Assembly: GCA_017937385.1 (NCBI GenBank) | Contig: JAGBDR010000017.1 | Span: 1 to 41,513, forward strand | Length of the DNA stretch: 41,513 nucleotides | DNA from: Parabacteroides sp. | GTDB taxonomy: Bacteria; Bacteroidota; Bacteroidia; Bacteroidales; Tannerellaceae | Direction of reading: 5' to 3' | Shown: piece after piece, positions 1 through 8,612 of the stretch | Layout: every line of letters begins with the position of its first letter | How positions within the stretch are numbered: position 1 is the first letter of the stretch | Position numbers and translations under genes: made by a program | Notes under the pieces: model-generated | What the model was told of the DNA's origin: nothing | What the model saw: the letters and a program-made list of their open reading frames with translations, nothing else | Databases searched by the model: none

Positions 1-204
1 GTCAGAATTTCCGGCATTCCGATAACAAAAAGCCCCAGTTTTCCCATCCCTCGCCGTACTCGTTTAATCGATCGTTTCCAAATCCTGCTTTAAACAAGAA
101 AAACGTCAGATAAATCTTGTCCAGAATTTCATTCCAAATAGCAAAATACCCCAATTGGGGGTTATTGTCATTTTCTGATATGGTTGCATGTGGAAGATTA
201 CTCA

Positions 205-282
205 GAGGTAGAAAATCGATTTTTATGGGGTAGTAGTTTCGATTTGGACGAATGGGGTTTGAAGAGAATTGTACAATAAGGG
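205..282 (+). repeat. Dispersed intergenic element, copy 1
   Basis: Ungapped match to 22164-22241 (67 of 78 bases identical by eye, constant offset 21959). It contains two direct copies of G(A/G)GGTAG at 205-211 and 227-233, exactly 22 bp apart, followed by a conserved stretch starting TAGTTTCGATTTGGAC and a conserved ACAATAAGGG at 273-282. Half-sites two helical turns apart suggest a protein-binding site; this is inference. Copy 1 sits about 100 bp upstream of the likely sigma-gene promoter. Confidence 0.75.
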
Positions 283-385
283 GAGGACTTGTTTCATCCG
301 GAATGTGCTTTTGTTTGCACTTGCTTGTCGGCTCTGCAAGTGCTGATTTTGCTTCGAGATTCTTTTTTTATTAGATAAATAAAGT

Positions 386-393
386 TAATTTTG
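386..393 (+). promoter_or_regulatory. Probable -7 box for the ECF sigma/FecR operon
   Basis: TAATTTTG matches the Bacteroidetes -7 consensus TAnnTTTG and lies 29 nt before the sigma-factor ATG. No clean TTTG -33 box is present at the usual spacing; a T-rich run at 362-369 is in the right place. Confidence 0.45.
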
Positions 394-422
394 CGACACG
401 AAAAAATCTTACAATTTTTGTT

Positions 423-980
423 ATGCAGAATATATCAGAAGAAAATCTTTGGCTGTTATGTTTGGAAGGAGATAGGGAAGCCTTTAAGGAAATGTATTGC
501 CGCTTCTATTCTTTGCTTTATCATTATGGCCTGAAATTGGTATCTGATAAAGAATTGGTAAAAGATTGCATACAAGATATATTTGTAAAGATCATTCAGA
601 ATCATTCGACACTTTCTCCGACGCTGAACGTAAAAGGGTATTTAATTAGAACGTTACGGAATAAGATAATTGACATTATCGAGAAAGAAAGAGGAATGGA
701 TGACATAGAAAGGTATGGGGATAATTTTATCGCAGATGACTCATTTTGGGAGGAAGAAGACAAGAACCCTTGCTTTCGCTTTTTTATGCGTGCTTTTTCT
801 GAATTGTCTTCTCATCAACAAGAAATCATTTATCTTTATTATGTAAATGAGTTGAAGCATGAAGAAATAGCAGAGATATTAGGAATAAATTATCAATCAA
901 GTAAAAACTTGTTGTTCAGAAGTTTGTCTAAATTGAAGAAAATATATTTTTCAAAAAAGCATTTTTTTGAAAAAGAGTGA
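423..980 (+). CDS. RNA polymerase ECF-type sigma factor
   Basis: Encodes a 185-residue sigma-70 family protein of the ECF group that directs RNA polymerase to a small set of promoters. Region 2 covers roughly residues 8-75 (EAFKEMYCRFYSLLYHYG followed by the helix that binds core polymerase and the -10 element). Region 4 covers about 120-176 with the helix-turn-helix EEIAEILGINYQSSKNLLF. Length is typical of the family. The next gene, 15 nt downstream, is a FecR-type anti-sigma factor, and a SusC/SusD pair follows, so this is the usual Bacteroidetes arrangement in which substrate binding at the STN-containing SusC releases the sigma factor to activate the transport operon. In Bacteroides such sigma/anti-sigma loci often serve host glycans; the substrate here cannot be read from sequence. 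The ATG at 423 is the only sensible start. Confidence 0.93.
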   Translation: MQNISEENLWLLCLEGDREAFKEMYCRFYSLLYHYGLKLVSDKELVKDCIQDIFVKIIQNHSTLSPTLNVKGYLIRTLRNKIIDIIEKERGMDDIERYGDNFIADDSFWEEEDKNPCFRFFMRAFSELSSHQQEIIYLYYVNELKHEEIAEILGINYQSSKNLLFRSLSKLKKIYFSKKHFFEKE

Positions 981-995
981 GTACGAAATTCTTTT

Positions 996-2111
996 TTGTC
1001 CGTTATTGGGATAAAAAAGTTTGCAGTGAGTAGAAAACAGAACATACGGGATAAAGATTCTTTTTTCAAAGTCGGAAGAGATTTGTTGGAAAAAGTGCAT
1101 AAAGTTGAGGTTGTCAACAGCGAAGATGTACTTTTGTCTTGGAAAGAAGTAGAGAACCGGCTTGAAGGTAAACGTTTGCAAAAATTGCGAATCCGTTATG
1201 TCTTTTCAGCTGTGGCAGCATCGGTCGCTATCTTGTTGGCGGTGGGGATTCGTTTATGGCAATCAGGCAGGGAGGAATCTTCCCTGTCATTAAATTTGTT
1301 GGAACAGGATATTCCGGTTTTGCCGTCAGATGAGGTTATTTTGTTTGCCAGTAATGATCGCGTGCAACTGAAAGATGAATCTTCTGTGAAATACGGAAAA
1401 GACGGCCGGCCAGAATTGGATGATCAGGTTGTCAAGAGATTTACGGAACACAAAAAAGAGGAAGAGGCAGACGAGATCAACCAAATTGTCGTACCCAAAG
1501 GCCGAAAAGCGGATATAACTTTCTCGGACGGAACGAAAATGTATGTCAATGCCGGTTCCCGTGTGATTTATCCGGCTCTTTTTAAAGAAGACAAGCGCGA
1601 GATAGTTGTCGAAGGGGAAGTCTATTTGGATGTGAAAAAAGATCCTTCACGTCCTTTTATTGTTAAAACGAAAGATTTTGAGGTAAAAGTGCTTGGCACA
1701 CAGTTTAATATCTGTGCCTATAAAGAAGATGCGGCCTCTTCGGTTGTCTTGGTGGAAGGCAAAGTCGAAGTGGAAACCATGGATAAGAAAAAATCAGTTT
1801 TGGTTCCTAACCAATTGATTTCGATAGATGATAGCGGTTCGAATATTAATGAAGTGGATGTGTTCGAATATATTTGTTGGAAAGATAATATCATGTTATT
1901 GAATGGCAGGATGATAGGAGATGTCTTTGAAAGATTGTCACGGCATTATGGACGTCGGATCGTATGTGACAGTTTAGTCAGGAATATTCCGGTTTCGGGT
2001 AAATTGGATTTAAGGGAAAAATTGGAAGATGTGGTTAATATATTATGCCAGTCTTTATATTTAGCTTACAGTTTGGATGAGAATAAAAATATAGTCGTAT
2101 CAAAAAAATAG
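996..2111 (+). CDS. FecR-family anti-sigma factor
   Basis: Single-pass inner-membrane regulator that holds the neighbouring sigma factor inactive and receives the signal from the outer-membrane receptor. A short cytoplasmic N-terminus is followed by one membrane span at about residues 66-87 (YVFSAVAASVAILLAVGI), the FecR domain at about 163-258 (VVPKGRKADITFSDGT, then VEGEVYLDVKKD and VLGTQFNICAY), and a C-terminal DUF4974-like domain at about 295-370. The start is uncertain: the frame opens at TTG 996, but GTG 1026 (residue 11) is equally possible and there is no ATG near it. The N-terminal cytoplasmic part does not look like the usual DUF4880 helix bundle and may be diverged. Tight spacing to the sigma gene implies one transcript. 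Confidence 0.9.
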   Translation: MSVIGIKKFAVSRKQNIRDKDSFFKVGRDLLEKVHKVEVVNSEDVLLSWKEVENRLEGKRLQKLRIRYVFSAVAASVAILLAVGIRLWQSGREESSLSLNLLEQDIPVLPSDEVILFASNDRVQLKDESSVKYGKDGRPELDDQVVKRFTEHKKEEEADEINQIVVPKGRKADITFSDGTKMYVNAGSRVIYPALFKEDKREIVVEGEVYLDVKKDPSRPFIVKTKDFEVKVLGTQFNICAYKEDAASSVVLVEGKVEVETMDKKKSVLVPNQLISIDDSGSNINEVDVFEYICWKDNIMLLNGRMIGDVFERLSRHYGRRIVCDSLVRNIPVSGKLDLREKLEDVVNILCQSLYLAYSLDENKNIVVSKK

Positions 2112-2141
2112 AAGCCTATGTAAATTTTTTTAATTAAAAAA

Positions 2142-2172
2142 GAGTCGAACGATGGACCAGATCGTTCGACTC
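2142..2172 (+). terminator. Strong stem-loop between FecR and SusC genes
   Basis: Perfect 12-bp inverted repeat GAGTCGAACGAT (2142-2153) and ATCGTTCGACTC (2161-2172) with a 7-nt loop. It is preceded by an A/T-rich run but not followed by a T-run, so on the plus strand it is not a classical intrinsic terminator. It may stop regulator transcription, protect an mRNA end, or act in the SusC leader. Confidence 0.5.
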
Positions 2173-2225
2173 AAGAACATGTTTAATCTAAGTTTTATGT
2201 ATCAAAGAAAAAACGTTACAAATGT

Positions 2226-5200
2226 ATGAAAAAGAATGAAGAATTCAGTCGAAAATCGACCCCTTTTCTCAAAAGTGCTTGTTTAGCCTTATGTATGGTC
2301 GGTTTTGGAGGGTTTGCCGCTGATGCGGAGTCATCTTCCTATGCCGCCTGCACGATGTTGACGGTTCAAATGAATGGGAAAAGTATTAAAGATGTATTTT
2401 CTTACATCGAAAAAAACAGTGATTTTATATTTGTTTATCATGGATCGAACATCAATCTGAACCGGAAGGTGAATGTTGATGTGACGAATCGTAGTGTAGA
2501 AAACATTTTGCAGCAGATATTTGATGGAACAGATATCGAGTATCTTATCAACGACCGTCAGATTATCGTTCGTAAAAAGCAGGTGACGGAAAAGCCAATT
2601 CCTGTGATGCAACAAGAAAAGAAGATTTCCATCATGGGGAATGTGAAGGATGTGAACGGGGAACCGTTGATCGGGGTGAATATCGTGGTCAAAGGAACAA
2701 CTAAAGGAAACATTACAGATATGGATGGTAATTTTTCATTGGCGGATGTTCCTGTGAATGCTACAATTTCGATTTCATATATTGGCTATCAAACTCAAGA
2801 TGTACCGGCGAAGGAAGTCCTGAACATTGTTTTGAAGGAGGATAGCGAAACTTTGGACGAGGTGGTTGTGATTGGCTATGGCACTCAGAAAAAGGTGGAT
2901 TTATCTGGAGCGGTAGCAACTGTTTCGACGAAGGTGCTGGAAAATCGGCCCGTTTTGACAGTCGGACAAGCTTTGCAAGGTTCGGTCGCCAATATGACTG
3001 TTACAATCGGTAGTGGCCAGGCTACAGATTCCCCGTCCTTTAATATACGTGGTACGACTTCTATCAATGGTGGTGATCCGTTGATTGTTATTGATGGGGT
3101 CGTTTCTTCGGCGGAAGAGTTAAACCGGATGAATCCTTCCGATATCGGCAGTATTTCGGTGTTGAAAGATGCGGCTTCGGCTGCCATTTATGGTTCGCGA
3201 GCTGCGTTTGGTGTGATTTTGGTGACAACCAAAACTGCCGGACAAGAAAAACTGACGGTTAACTATAATAATAATTTTGCCATGCGCAAATTAAGTAGCA
3301 TGGCCGATGTCATAACTGATCCTTACAAAGCAGCGGTTGCCCGTAATGATTTTTATTATCCTTGGGGAGTTAACCATAATCAAGAGGAATTGGAATACGC
3401 AAAACGTGTTTCGGAAGATTCGAGTGTTTCCCCTTACTTTTTGAAACCGGATGGGACGTATGCTTATTTCGGTCAAACAGACTGGTTTGGAGAAGCGTAT
3501 AAAAATTTGGCGTTTTCTACCAATCACAATGTGGATGTTTCCGGAAAGACGGATCGTTTGAATTATTATTTTTCTGCAGGATATAATTATCAAGATGGTA
3601 TGGTCTCGCAGGGGACAGATAAATTCAATCGTTATAACCTTCGTTCCAAATTGGATTTCAAATTGGCCGATTGGTGGTCACTTGGCAATAATACCAGCTT
3701 GGTTGTGTCTGATTACGATGCTCCTTACTTTTTAGGTGATGATTATTATTGGGCTGTCAATCGCCGTAGTCCGTTAGTGCCGATATATAATCCTGATGGT
3801 TCTTATACGGAGGATGGGGCTGCTATTTTCGGACGCTTTGCCGAAGGTGGCCGTAAAAAAGAGAATAAAACCACATTCTCTACCCAATTCACGACAAAAA
3901 TTGATATTATTAAAGATGTTTTATTCTTAAACGGATCATTTGCGTATGTCGCGAATCGAAACAATAAGGACGGTGCGCAATTATCTGTACCTTACCGGAA
4001 AGGTCCGGAAACTCCTGTTTTATATCAGAATTCGGTTTCTTCTGCTTTTTTTGATAATACGGAAGCATCAACAGCTACGTTTGATGCGTATGTGACTTTT
4101 CATAAGGTTTTTAATGATCGACATGATTTTACGGCGATGGTCGGTTACAATCAGGAGAGTTGGCGTGAGTCATACGAATATGCACAACGTAAAGAGTTAA
4201 TTACCGATGGCTTGCCTACGCTGAATTTGGCGACAGGAGACATGAATGTGAGCCAGCGCATACGTGAATTGGCTTTTCGAAGTGTTTTTGGCCGTTTGAA
4301 TTATAGCATTAATAATCGGTATATCTTGGCTGTCAATGCCCGTTATGATGGAACATCCCGCTTCCCGACAGATTCTCGTTTTGTTTTTAATCCTTCTGGG
4401 TCGGCAGCATGGGTGATTTCGGAAGAAAACTTCTTTGAACCGTTGAGAAATGTGGTGGATTTCTTGAAGTTCCGTTTTTCTTATGGTAGTTTAGGCAATC
4501 AATATTTGAAGGATAATTATTATCCTTATTTGGCCACTATGAGTTCTGGAAAAACAAAAGTTATTTTGGATGGCAAACAACCTGTTTATGTATCTGCTCC
4601 GGGATTGGTAGCGGGTGATTTGACTTGGGAAACAGTAACGACTGCTGACTGGGGTATGGATGTTAACTTCTTTAATAATCGCTTGACTGCTACAGTGGAT
4701 GGATACATTCGCCGGACAAAGGATATGTTAAGGAGTGGAGCTCAATTGCCATTGGTGTTGGGTACGAGTGTACCATTGGAGAATGCTGCTGATTTGAAGA
4801 CGACAGGTTGGGATTTAACGATTAGTTGGCGTGATCGATTTAAATTGGCAGGTAAACCGTTTAACTATGGCGCCAGTTTTAATATAGGCGATAGTCGTTC
4901 TTGGATTACGAAATATGCGAATACTACAGGGAGTTTGACTGACCATTATGTAGGAAAAGAATGGGGAGAAATCTGGGGATTGGTGAATGACGGCTTTTTC
5001 ATTTCCGAAGATGACATTGCTAACAGCGCCAATCAAACAGAGGTTGATCCTTATCCGAATACACCTCCGATGGCTCCGGGTGATGTGAAGTATAAAGATT
5101 TGAATGATGACGGGAAGATCAACAAGGGTGCTTATACTTTGGATGATCATGGAGACTATACGATTATAGGGAATGACCGTGCTCGTTATGCGTTTGGATT

Positions 5201-5678
5201 TACTCTTAATGGAGATTGGAATGGATTTGATTTCAGTTTATTCTTACAAGGAATTATGAAAAAGGACTATTATCCGACAAGAGATCCGTATTTCTGGGGT
5301 ATGTATTTCGATCCATGGACGAATCTCACCTATGGTAACTATTATGATCATTGGACAGAAGAAAATCCCAATGGCTTTTTCCCACGTGTCAAATCGTACC
5401 AAGCATATGTCGCGAATAGGGGGTTGGCTGTTCCGCAGACACGTTATTTGCAAAATGCAGCGTATGCTCGTTTGAAGAATTTGACGATCGGTTATACTTT
5501 GCCGAAGGAATGGACGGGTAAAATGAATATCAGCCGGCTTCGTGTTTTCTTTTCTGGTGATAATTTGTGTGAGATTACAGGTCTTTACAAGTATTACAAG
5601 ATGGATCCGGAATGTTTGGGCGGGCAGATATATCCGTTGCAACGCTCTTATTCTTTCGGTTTGAATGTTACATTTTAG
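2226..5678 (+). CDS. SusC/RagA-family TonB-linked outer-membrane receptor with STN domain
   Basis: Outer-membrane beta-barrel that imports an oligomeric nutrient with the SusD lipoprotein encoded next door, powered by TonB. The 1150-residue product has an N-terminal export signal (hydrophobic stretch about residues 17-33), an STN signalling domain at about 42-116 (SIKDVFSYIEKNSDFIFVYH), a carboxypeptidase-regulatory-like beta domain at about 133-205 (GEPLIGVNIVVKGTTKG), a plug domain at about 215-335 beginning with the family hallmark LDEVVVIGYGTQKK, and the barrel ending in the terminal aromatic motif GLNVTF. The STN domain is what couples receptors to FecR anti-sigma proteins, so it fits the two upstream regulators. 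The barrel is intact with no frameshift. The substrate is not identifiable; no glycoside hydrolase or sulfatase accompanies it. Confidence 0.96.
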   Translation: MKKNEEFSRKSTPFLKSACLALCMVGFGGFAADAESSSYAACTMLTVQMNGKSIKDVFSYIEKNSDFIFVYHGSNINLNRKVNVDVTNRSVENILQQIFDGTDIEYLINDRQIIVRKKQVTEKPIPVMQQEKKISIMGNVKDVNGEPLIGVNIVVKGTTKGNITDMDGNFSLADVPVNATISISYIGYQTQDVPAKEVLNIVLKEDSETLDEVVVIGYGTQKKVDLSGAVATVSTKVLENRPVLTVGQALQGSVANMTVTIGSGQATDSPSFNIRGTTSINGGDPLIVIDGVVSSAEELNRMNPSDIGSISVLKDAASAAIYGSRAAFGVILVTTKTAGQEKLTVNYNNNFAMRKLSSMADVITDPYKAAVARNDFYYPWGVNHNQEELEYAKRVSEDSSVSPYFLKPDGTYAYFGQTDWFGEAYKNLAFSTNHNVDVSGKTDRLNYYFSAGYNYQDGMVSQGTDKFNRYNLRSKLDFKLADWWSLGNNTSLVVSDYDAPYFLGDDYYWAVNRRSPLVPIYNPDGSYTEDGAAIFGRFAEGGRKKENKTTFSTQFTTKIDIIKDVLFLNGSFAYVANRNNKDGAQLSVPYRKGPETPVLYQNSVSSAFFDNTEASTATFDAYVTFHKVFNDRHDFTAMVGYNQESWRESYEYAQRKELITDGLPTLNLATGDMNVSQRIRELAFRSVFGRLNYSINNRYILAVNARYDGTSRFPTDSRFVFNPSGSAAWVISEENFFEPLRNVVDFLKFRFSYGSLGNQYLKDNYYPYLATMSSGKTKVILDGKQPVYVSAPGLVAGDLTWETVTTADWGMDVNFFNNRLTATVDGYIRRTKDMLRSGAQLPLVLGTSVPLENAADLKTTGWDLTISWRDRFKLAGKPFNYGASFNIGDSRSWITKYANTTGSLTDHYVGKEWGEIWGLVNDGFFISEDDIANSANQTEVDPYPNTPPMAPGDVKYKDLNDDGKINKGAYTLDDHGDYTIIGNDRARYAFGFTLNGDWNGFDFSLFLQGIMKKDYYPTRDPYFWGMYFDPWTNLTYGNYYDHWTEENPNGFFPRVKSYQAYVANRGLAVPQTRYLQNAAYARLKNLTIGYTLPKEWTGKMNISRLRVFFSGDNLCEITGLYKYYKMDPECLGGQIYPLQRSYSFGLNVTF

Positions 5679-5699
5679 ATTTAATAAGACAGAAAAGTT

Positions 5700-7490
5700 A
5701 TGATAAAGAATAATATAAAAATATGGATATTGGGATGCATCGGGCTTTGGGTATTAAGCGGATGTAACGACTCTTTCTTGGAAAAATATCCGGAAACTTC
5801 AATTACGGAAGATGGCTTTTTCAATAATGTGAGTGATTTGGAAGCCTATACAAATGGCTTGTATGAAAATATTACGTCCAGTTATACGGATGCTCCTTCC
5901 GATAATATGATTTATACAGAGAGCCAGGATATTTACAGTATGATGCGCGGAGAAGTAAATCCGGATAATCAAAAAGTTTGGAATTGGGAAAAGATCCGGA
6001 ACGTTAATTTTATGTTGGCAAGAACTGGGAAAGTAGTAGGTGATGCTGCAGAGATTAATCATTATATAGGTTTGGCTCGTATGTTTCGTGCTAAATTGTA
6101 TTATGATAAAGTGTTGACTTATTCGGATGTTCCTTGGTATAGTCGTGATTTGCAAACAACGGATAAGGATTTGCTTTATAAGGCACAGGATTCTCGTTCG
6201 TTAGTTGTGGACTCAATCATGGCAGATTTGGATTTTGCCGTTAATCATATGAAAAATGGAACCAGTCGTACCCGTTGGTTTAAAAATGGAGCTTTGGCTA
6301 TGCAGGCTCGTATTGCCTTGGCTGAGGGTTGTTGGCGTAAATATCATTCGGAATTGAAACTGAATGATTCAGAACGTTTTTTGAGAGTGGTAGTAGAAGC
6401 CTGTCAAAAGATCATGGATTCGGGAATGTATGAGTTGATGACAGGTAAATCCGGTGAGATGGAAGCTTATGAGGCTTTGTTTTGTAGTCAGGATTTAAGT
6501 AATAATAAAGAAATGATTATCTATGAAGATTACGATAAGGCTTTGGGGCGTTATCATAATGCCGGAGGATCTTTGTTCGACTTCAATTCCAGTATGTCTC
6601 GTGATTTGATGGAGGACTATTTGGTGGTGGAAGATGGAAAGACGAAGCGTTTTCAAGATGTGCCGGATTATGCGACTAAAAAATTTACAGAGGTATTCGA
6701 GAACCGTGATCCCCGTATGCGGCAAACTTTTATGATACCGGGTTTTGTCCGGGCTGATAAAAAGGAGCCGTGTCGTCCAAAGTTGACGATGGGAGGGTAT
6801 CCGCAAGTGAAATTTTCTCCTCGTACAGTCGACCAAATAACGTGGAATAGCTCTTATACGGATTTACCTTTGATTCGTTATGCCGAAGTATTATTGATGT
6901 ATGCCGAAGCGAAAGCCGAATTAGGAGAGTTGACGCAGAATGATATTGATTTGACGATTAACTTGTTACGTGATCGTGTGGGAATGCCACGTGTTTCATT
7001 GGCCGATTGGTTGAGTGACATCGATCCTGTTCAGGCAAACCGTTATTCAAATGTGTCATCTTCACAAAAAGGAGCTGTATATGAAATACGCCGTGAACGC
7101 CGTATCGAATTGGCGTGTGAAGGTTTCCGTTATGGTGATTTGAGACGTTGGGGATGTGGAAAACTCCTTGCCAATGTGCCGGAAGGGGTTTATCTGGAGC
7201 CCGGTTATCTGGATGTGACGGGTGATGGATTGCCGGATTATGCTATTGTTGTTACAAAAGCAGATGCGGATGCCATTCCGCAGGCAGATAAAGATAAATA
7301 TAATTTGCAGGTTGAAATATTGGAAGGTAATACCTATTCGCTTACAGAAGGGAATAAGGGGCATATCCGTATGATTTCACAAGTAGGAAGCTGGAGTTTT
7401 GTTGATCCTAAATATTATTATACTCCGATTTCGACACAAGATTTGATTTATAATCCGAACTTGATTCAAAATGAATTTTGGGTTGAATGA
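5700..7490 (+). CDS. SusD/RagB-family nutrient-binding lipoprotein
   Basis: Surface lipoprotein that forms the lid on the SusC transporter and captures substrate. The 596-residue product begins with a lipoprotein signal ending at Cys22 (VLSGC), followed by the family N-terminus SFLEKYPETSITEDGFF and TPR-like helices (LARMFRAKLYYDKVLTYSDVPW is the conserved helical pair). The C-terminal part carries IRYAEVLLMYAEAKAELG and EIRRERRIELACEGFRYGDL, both diagnostic of SusD proteins. It starts 21 nt after the SusC stop codon and belongs to the same operon. Length is within the usual 500-650 range. No surface glycan-binding protein or enzyme follows; the next gene is an HU-like protein with its own promoter. 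Confidence 0.96.
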   Translation: MIKNNIKIWILGCIGLWVLSGCNDSFLEKYPETSITEDGFFNNVSDLEAYTNGLYENITSSYTDAPSDNMIYTESQDIYSMMRGEVNPDNQKVWNWEKIRNVNFMLARTGKVVGDAAEINHYIGLARMFRAKLYYDKVLTYSDVPWYSRDLQTTDKDLLYKAQDSRSLVVDSIMADLDFAVNHMKNGTSRTRWFKNGALAMQARIALAEGCWRKYHSELKLNDSERFLRVVVEACQKIMDSGMYELMTGKSGEMEAYEALFCSQDLSNNKEMIIYEDYDKALGRYHNAGGSLFDFNSSMSRDLMEDYLVVEDGKTKRFQDVPDYATKKFTEVFENRDPRMRQTFMIPGFVRADKKEPCRPKLTMGGYPQVKFSPRTVDQITWNSSYTDLPLIRYAEVLLMYAEAKAELGELTQNDIDLTINLLRDRVGMPRVSLADWLSDIDPVQANRYSNVSSSQKGAVYEIRRERRIELACEGFRYGDLRRWGCGKLLANVPEGVYLEPGYLDVTGDGLPDYAIVVTKADADAIPQADKDKYNLQVEILEGNTYSLTEGNKGHIRMISQVGSWSFVDPKYYYTPISTQDLIYNPNLIQNEFWVE

Positions 7491-7619
7491 TAGACTTTCT
7501 TGTTAAGAGATAAGCTATCGGATCGATCATATATCCGGATAACGCAGGTTTTCGCCTACACATCCCTACAAATACCGACCGATACCGACAAAAGGCGACT
7601 GGGCTGTTTTTGGGGGGAG

Positions 7620-7627
7620 TATCTTTG
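7620..7627 (+). promoter_or_regulatory. -7 promoter box for the HU-like gene
   Basis: TATCTTTG fits TAnnTTTG and lies about 58 nt upstream of the HU-like start at 7686. The -33 region (around 7597) shows no clear TTTG. Confidence 0.5.
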
Positions 7628-7685
7628 TGATGTTTTCGAAAACAAAGCATTTCAAGTTATTCACCAATTAAAAAAAGAAACAATT

Positions 7686-8135
7686 ATGTCAGTAAAGTAT
7701 CGTTTGGTAAAGAAGAAGAATTTGGGTAAGGATCAGGATGCCGTTCCTGAAAAGATGTATGCGCAGCCGGTTTATATGGAGCTGGTCAGTTTTGAGTCCC
7801 TTTTGGACGAGATTGTGGAGGCGGGTATTCCGACCAACCAGGTGAAAGGGGTGATTGACCGTATGAATTACTTGATCCGCAAGCATCTGGCGGCCGGCCG
7901 GCGTGTGCAGTTCGGCGAGTTCGGCAATTTCCGTTACGGGGTCGGTTCGTCCGGAAGCGCGACGGAGGAAGATTTCGGTCCGGATATGATCAGGACTCCG
8001 CGTATCGTGTTCAGCCCGGGTGCATTGCTCCGCAAGGCGAAACAGGATGCCAAGTTCGAACGGTTCGCTTTCGTCGTCAATGATTCCGGAACGACCGGCG
8101 GAGGCGGTGAAGAGGAACGGCCCGGAGAATTGTAG
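7686..8135 (+). CDS. HU-family (HU-HIG) DNA-binding protein
   Basis: A 149-residue member of the Bacteroidetes HU-HIG group, diverged relatives of the histone-like HU proteins that bind and bend DNA. The N-terminus SVKYRLVKKKNLGKD and the helical part (LLDEIVEAGIPTNQVKGVID) lead to the beta-arm region with AGRRVQFGEFGNFRYGVG and RTPRIVFSPGALLRKAK, which replace the HU arm. The C-terminal 20 residues are Gly/Glu-rich and probably disordered. I start the gene at ATG 7686; an in-frame extension back to 7500 has no family resemblance and contains the promoter. GC content is higher than in the preceding Sus genes. It is probably a single-gene unit ending at the hairpin near 8180. Confidence 0.88.
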   Translation: MSVKYRLVKKKNLGKDQDAVPEKMYAQPVYMELVSFESLLDEIVEAGIPTNQVKGVIDRMNYLIRKHLAAGRRVQFGEFGNFRYGVGSSGSATEEDFGPDMIRTPRIVFSPGALLRKAKQDAKFERFAFVVNDSGTTGGGGEEERPGEL

Positions 8136-8155
8136 GGGAAACATCATGCCGGAAT

Positions 8156-8201
8156 GAACAAAGAAGAGCGCAGGTCAGGAAAGAGGCTTGCGCTCTTTGT
8201 T
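8156..8201 (+). terminator. Terminator after the HU-like gene
   Basis: Inverted repeat AAGAGCGCA (8164-8172) and TGCGCTCTT (8189-8197), a 9-bp perfect stem extendable outward, with the T-rich TTTGTTTG after it. It lies 28 nt beyond the HU-like stop codon. Confidence 0.7.
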
Positions 8202-8349
8202 TGCAGGGGGAAAAGATAGGCCGTTTTTATGCTGGGTATTGCTTCTATTCAGATCTGTCGTGGTGCACAGATGTGCAGAGAAGATTGTCATTAACTATTA
8301 TTGGTTGAAAGGTTTTTGTGGTGGTATGGTTGGGCAGTGATTTTTGAAT

Positions 8350-8380
8350 TTTGAGGTTGTTGGGAAAAGTTCTATATTTG
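8350..8380 (+). promoter_or_regulatory. Consensus Bacteroidetes promoter for the DUF3791/DUF3990 operon
   Basis: TTTG at 8350-8353, 19-nt spacer, TATATTTG at 8373-8380. Both boxes match the consensus exactly. The first ATG of the operon (8385) begins only 5 nt after the -7 box, so the transcript from this promoter would be leaderless or nearly so, or translation begins at the in-frame ATG 8400. Confidence 0.75.
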
Positions 8381-8384
8381 TGTC

Positions 8385-8612
8385 ATGAATAAGAAGTTGA
8401 TGAATGATAAGGTAGAATATATTGTGATGTTTATTTCCGAGTTTTCCGAAAAACATCATCTTACCCGACGGCAAGCATATCGCTATTTGAAGGAATTTGG
8501 CGGTGTTGAAATGCTGGATAAATTTTACGATGTAATGCATACACAAAGTTTTGAAAGTATGGTTATGGATGTTACTGCTTTTTGCCATAGGAAAGGAGGA
8601 ACGTTACAATGA
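8385..8612 (+). CDS. DUF3791-family small protein
   Basis: A 75-residue protein resembling the DUF3791 family, whose function is not established. Visible features are a helical N-terminus (VEYIVMFISEFSEKHHLTRR), the conserved QAYRYLKEFGGVEML core and the YDVMHTQSFE segment before the C-terminal helix. It is the first gene of a three-gene operon and overlaps the next gene by four bases (ATGA). The start may be ATG 8385 or ATG 8400; the promoter ends at 8380, which favours the second or a leaderless message. Families like this are commonly found beside DUF3990 genes; an antitoxin or partner role is inference from that pairing. The coding sequence is AT-rich compared with the flanking HU and peptidase genes. 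Confidence 0.75.
   Translation: MNKKLMNDKVEYIVMFISEFSEKHHLTRRQAYRYLKEFGGVEMLDKFYDVMHTQSFESMVMDVTAFCHRKGGTLQ

Larger units (their letters stand above)
1..422. other. Intergenic region upstream of the ECF sigma gene
   Basis: No convincing gene lies here. On the minus strand a frame stays open from about position 250 down to a TGA at 2-4, without an ATG start, and its last 45 codons look mildly protein-like; it could be the tail of a decayed gene, but it overlaps the dispersed repeat at 205-282, so I do not call it. The rest holds that repeat and the probable sigma-gene promoter at 386-393. Confidence 0.5.

Noticed and set aside
2-250. Minus-strand frame without an ATG at the left edge
   Set aside because: Part of it is the dispersed repeat; the rest is too short and unrecognised to call a gene.
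7500-7685. 62-residue N-terminal extension of the HU-like protein
   Set aside because: Covers the promoter and has no similarity to the family; ATG 7686 gives the expected N-terminus.
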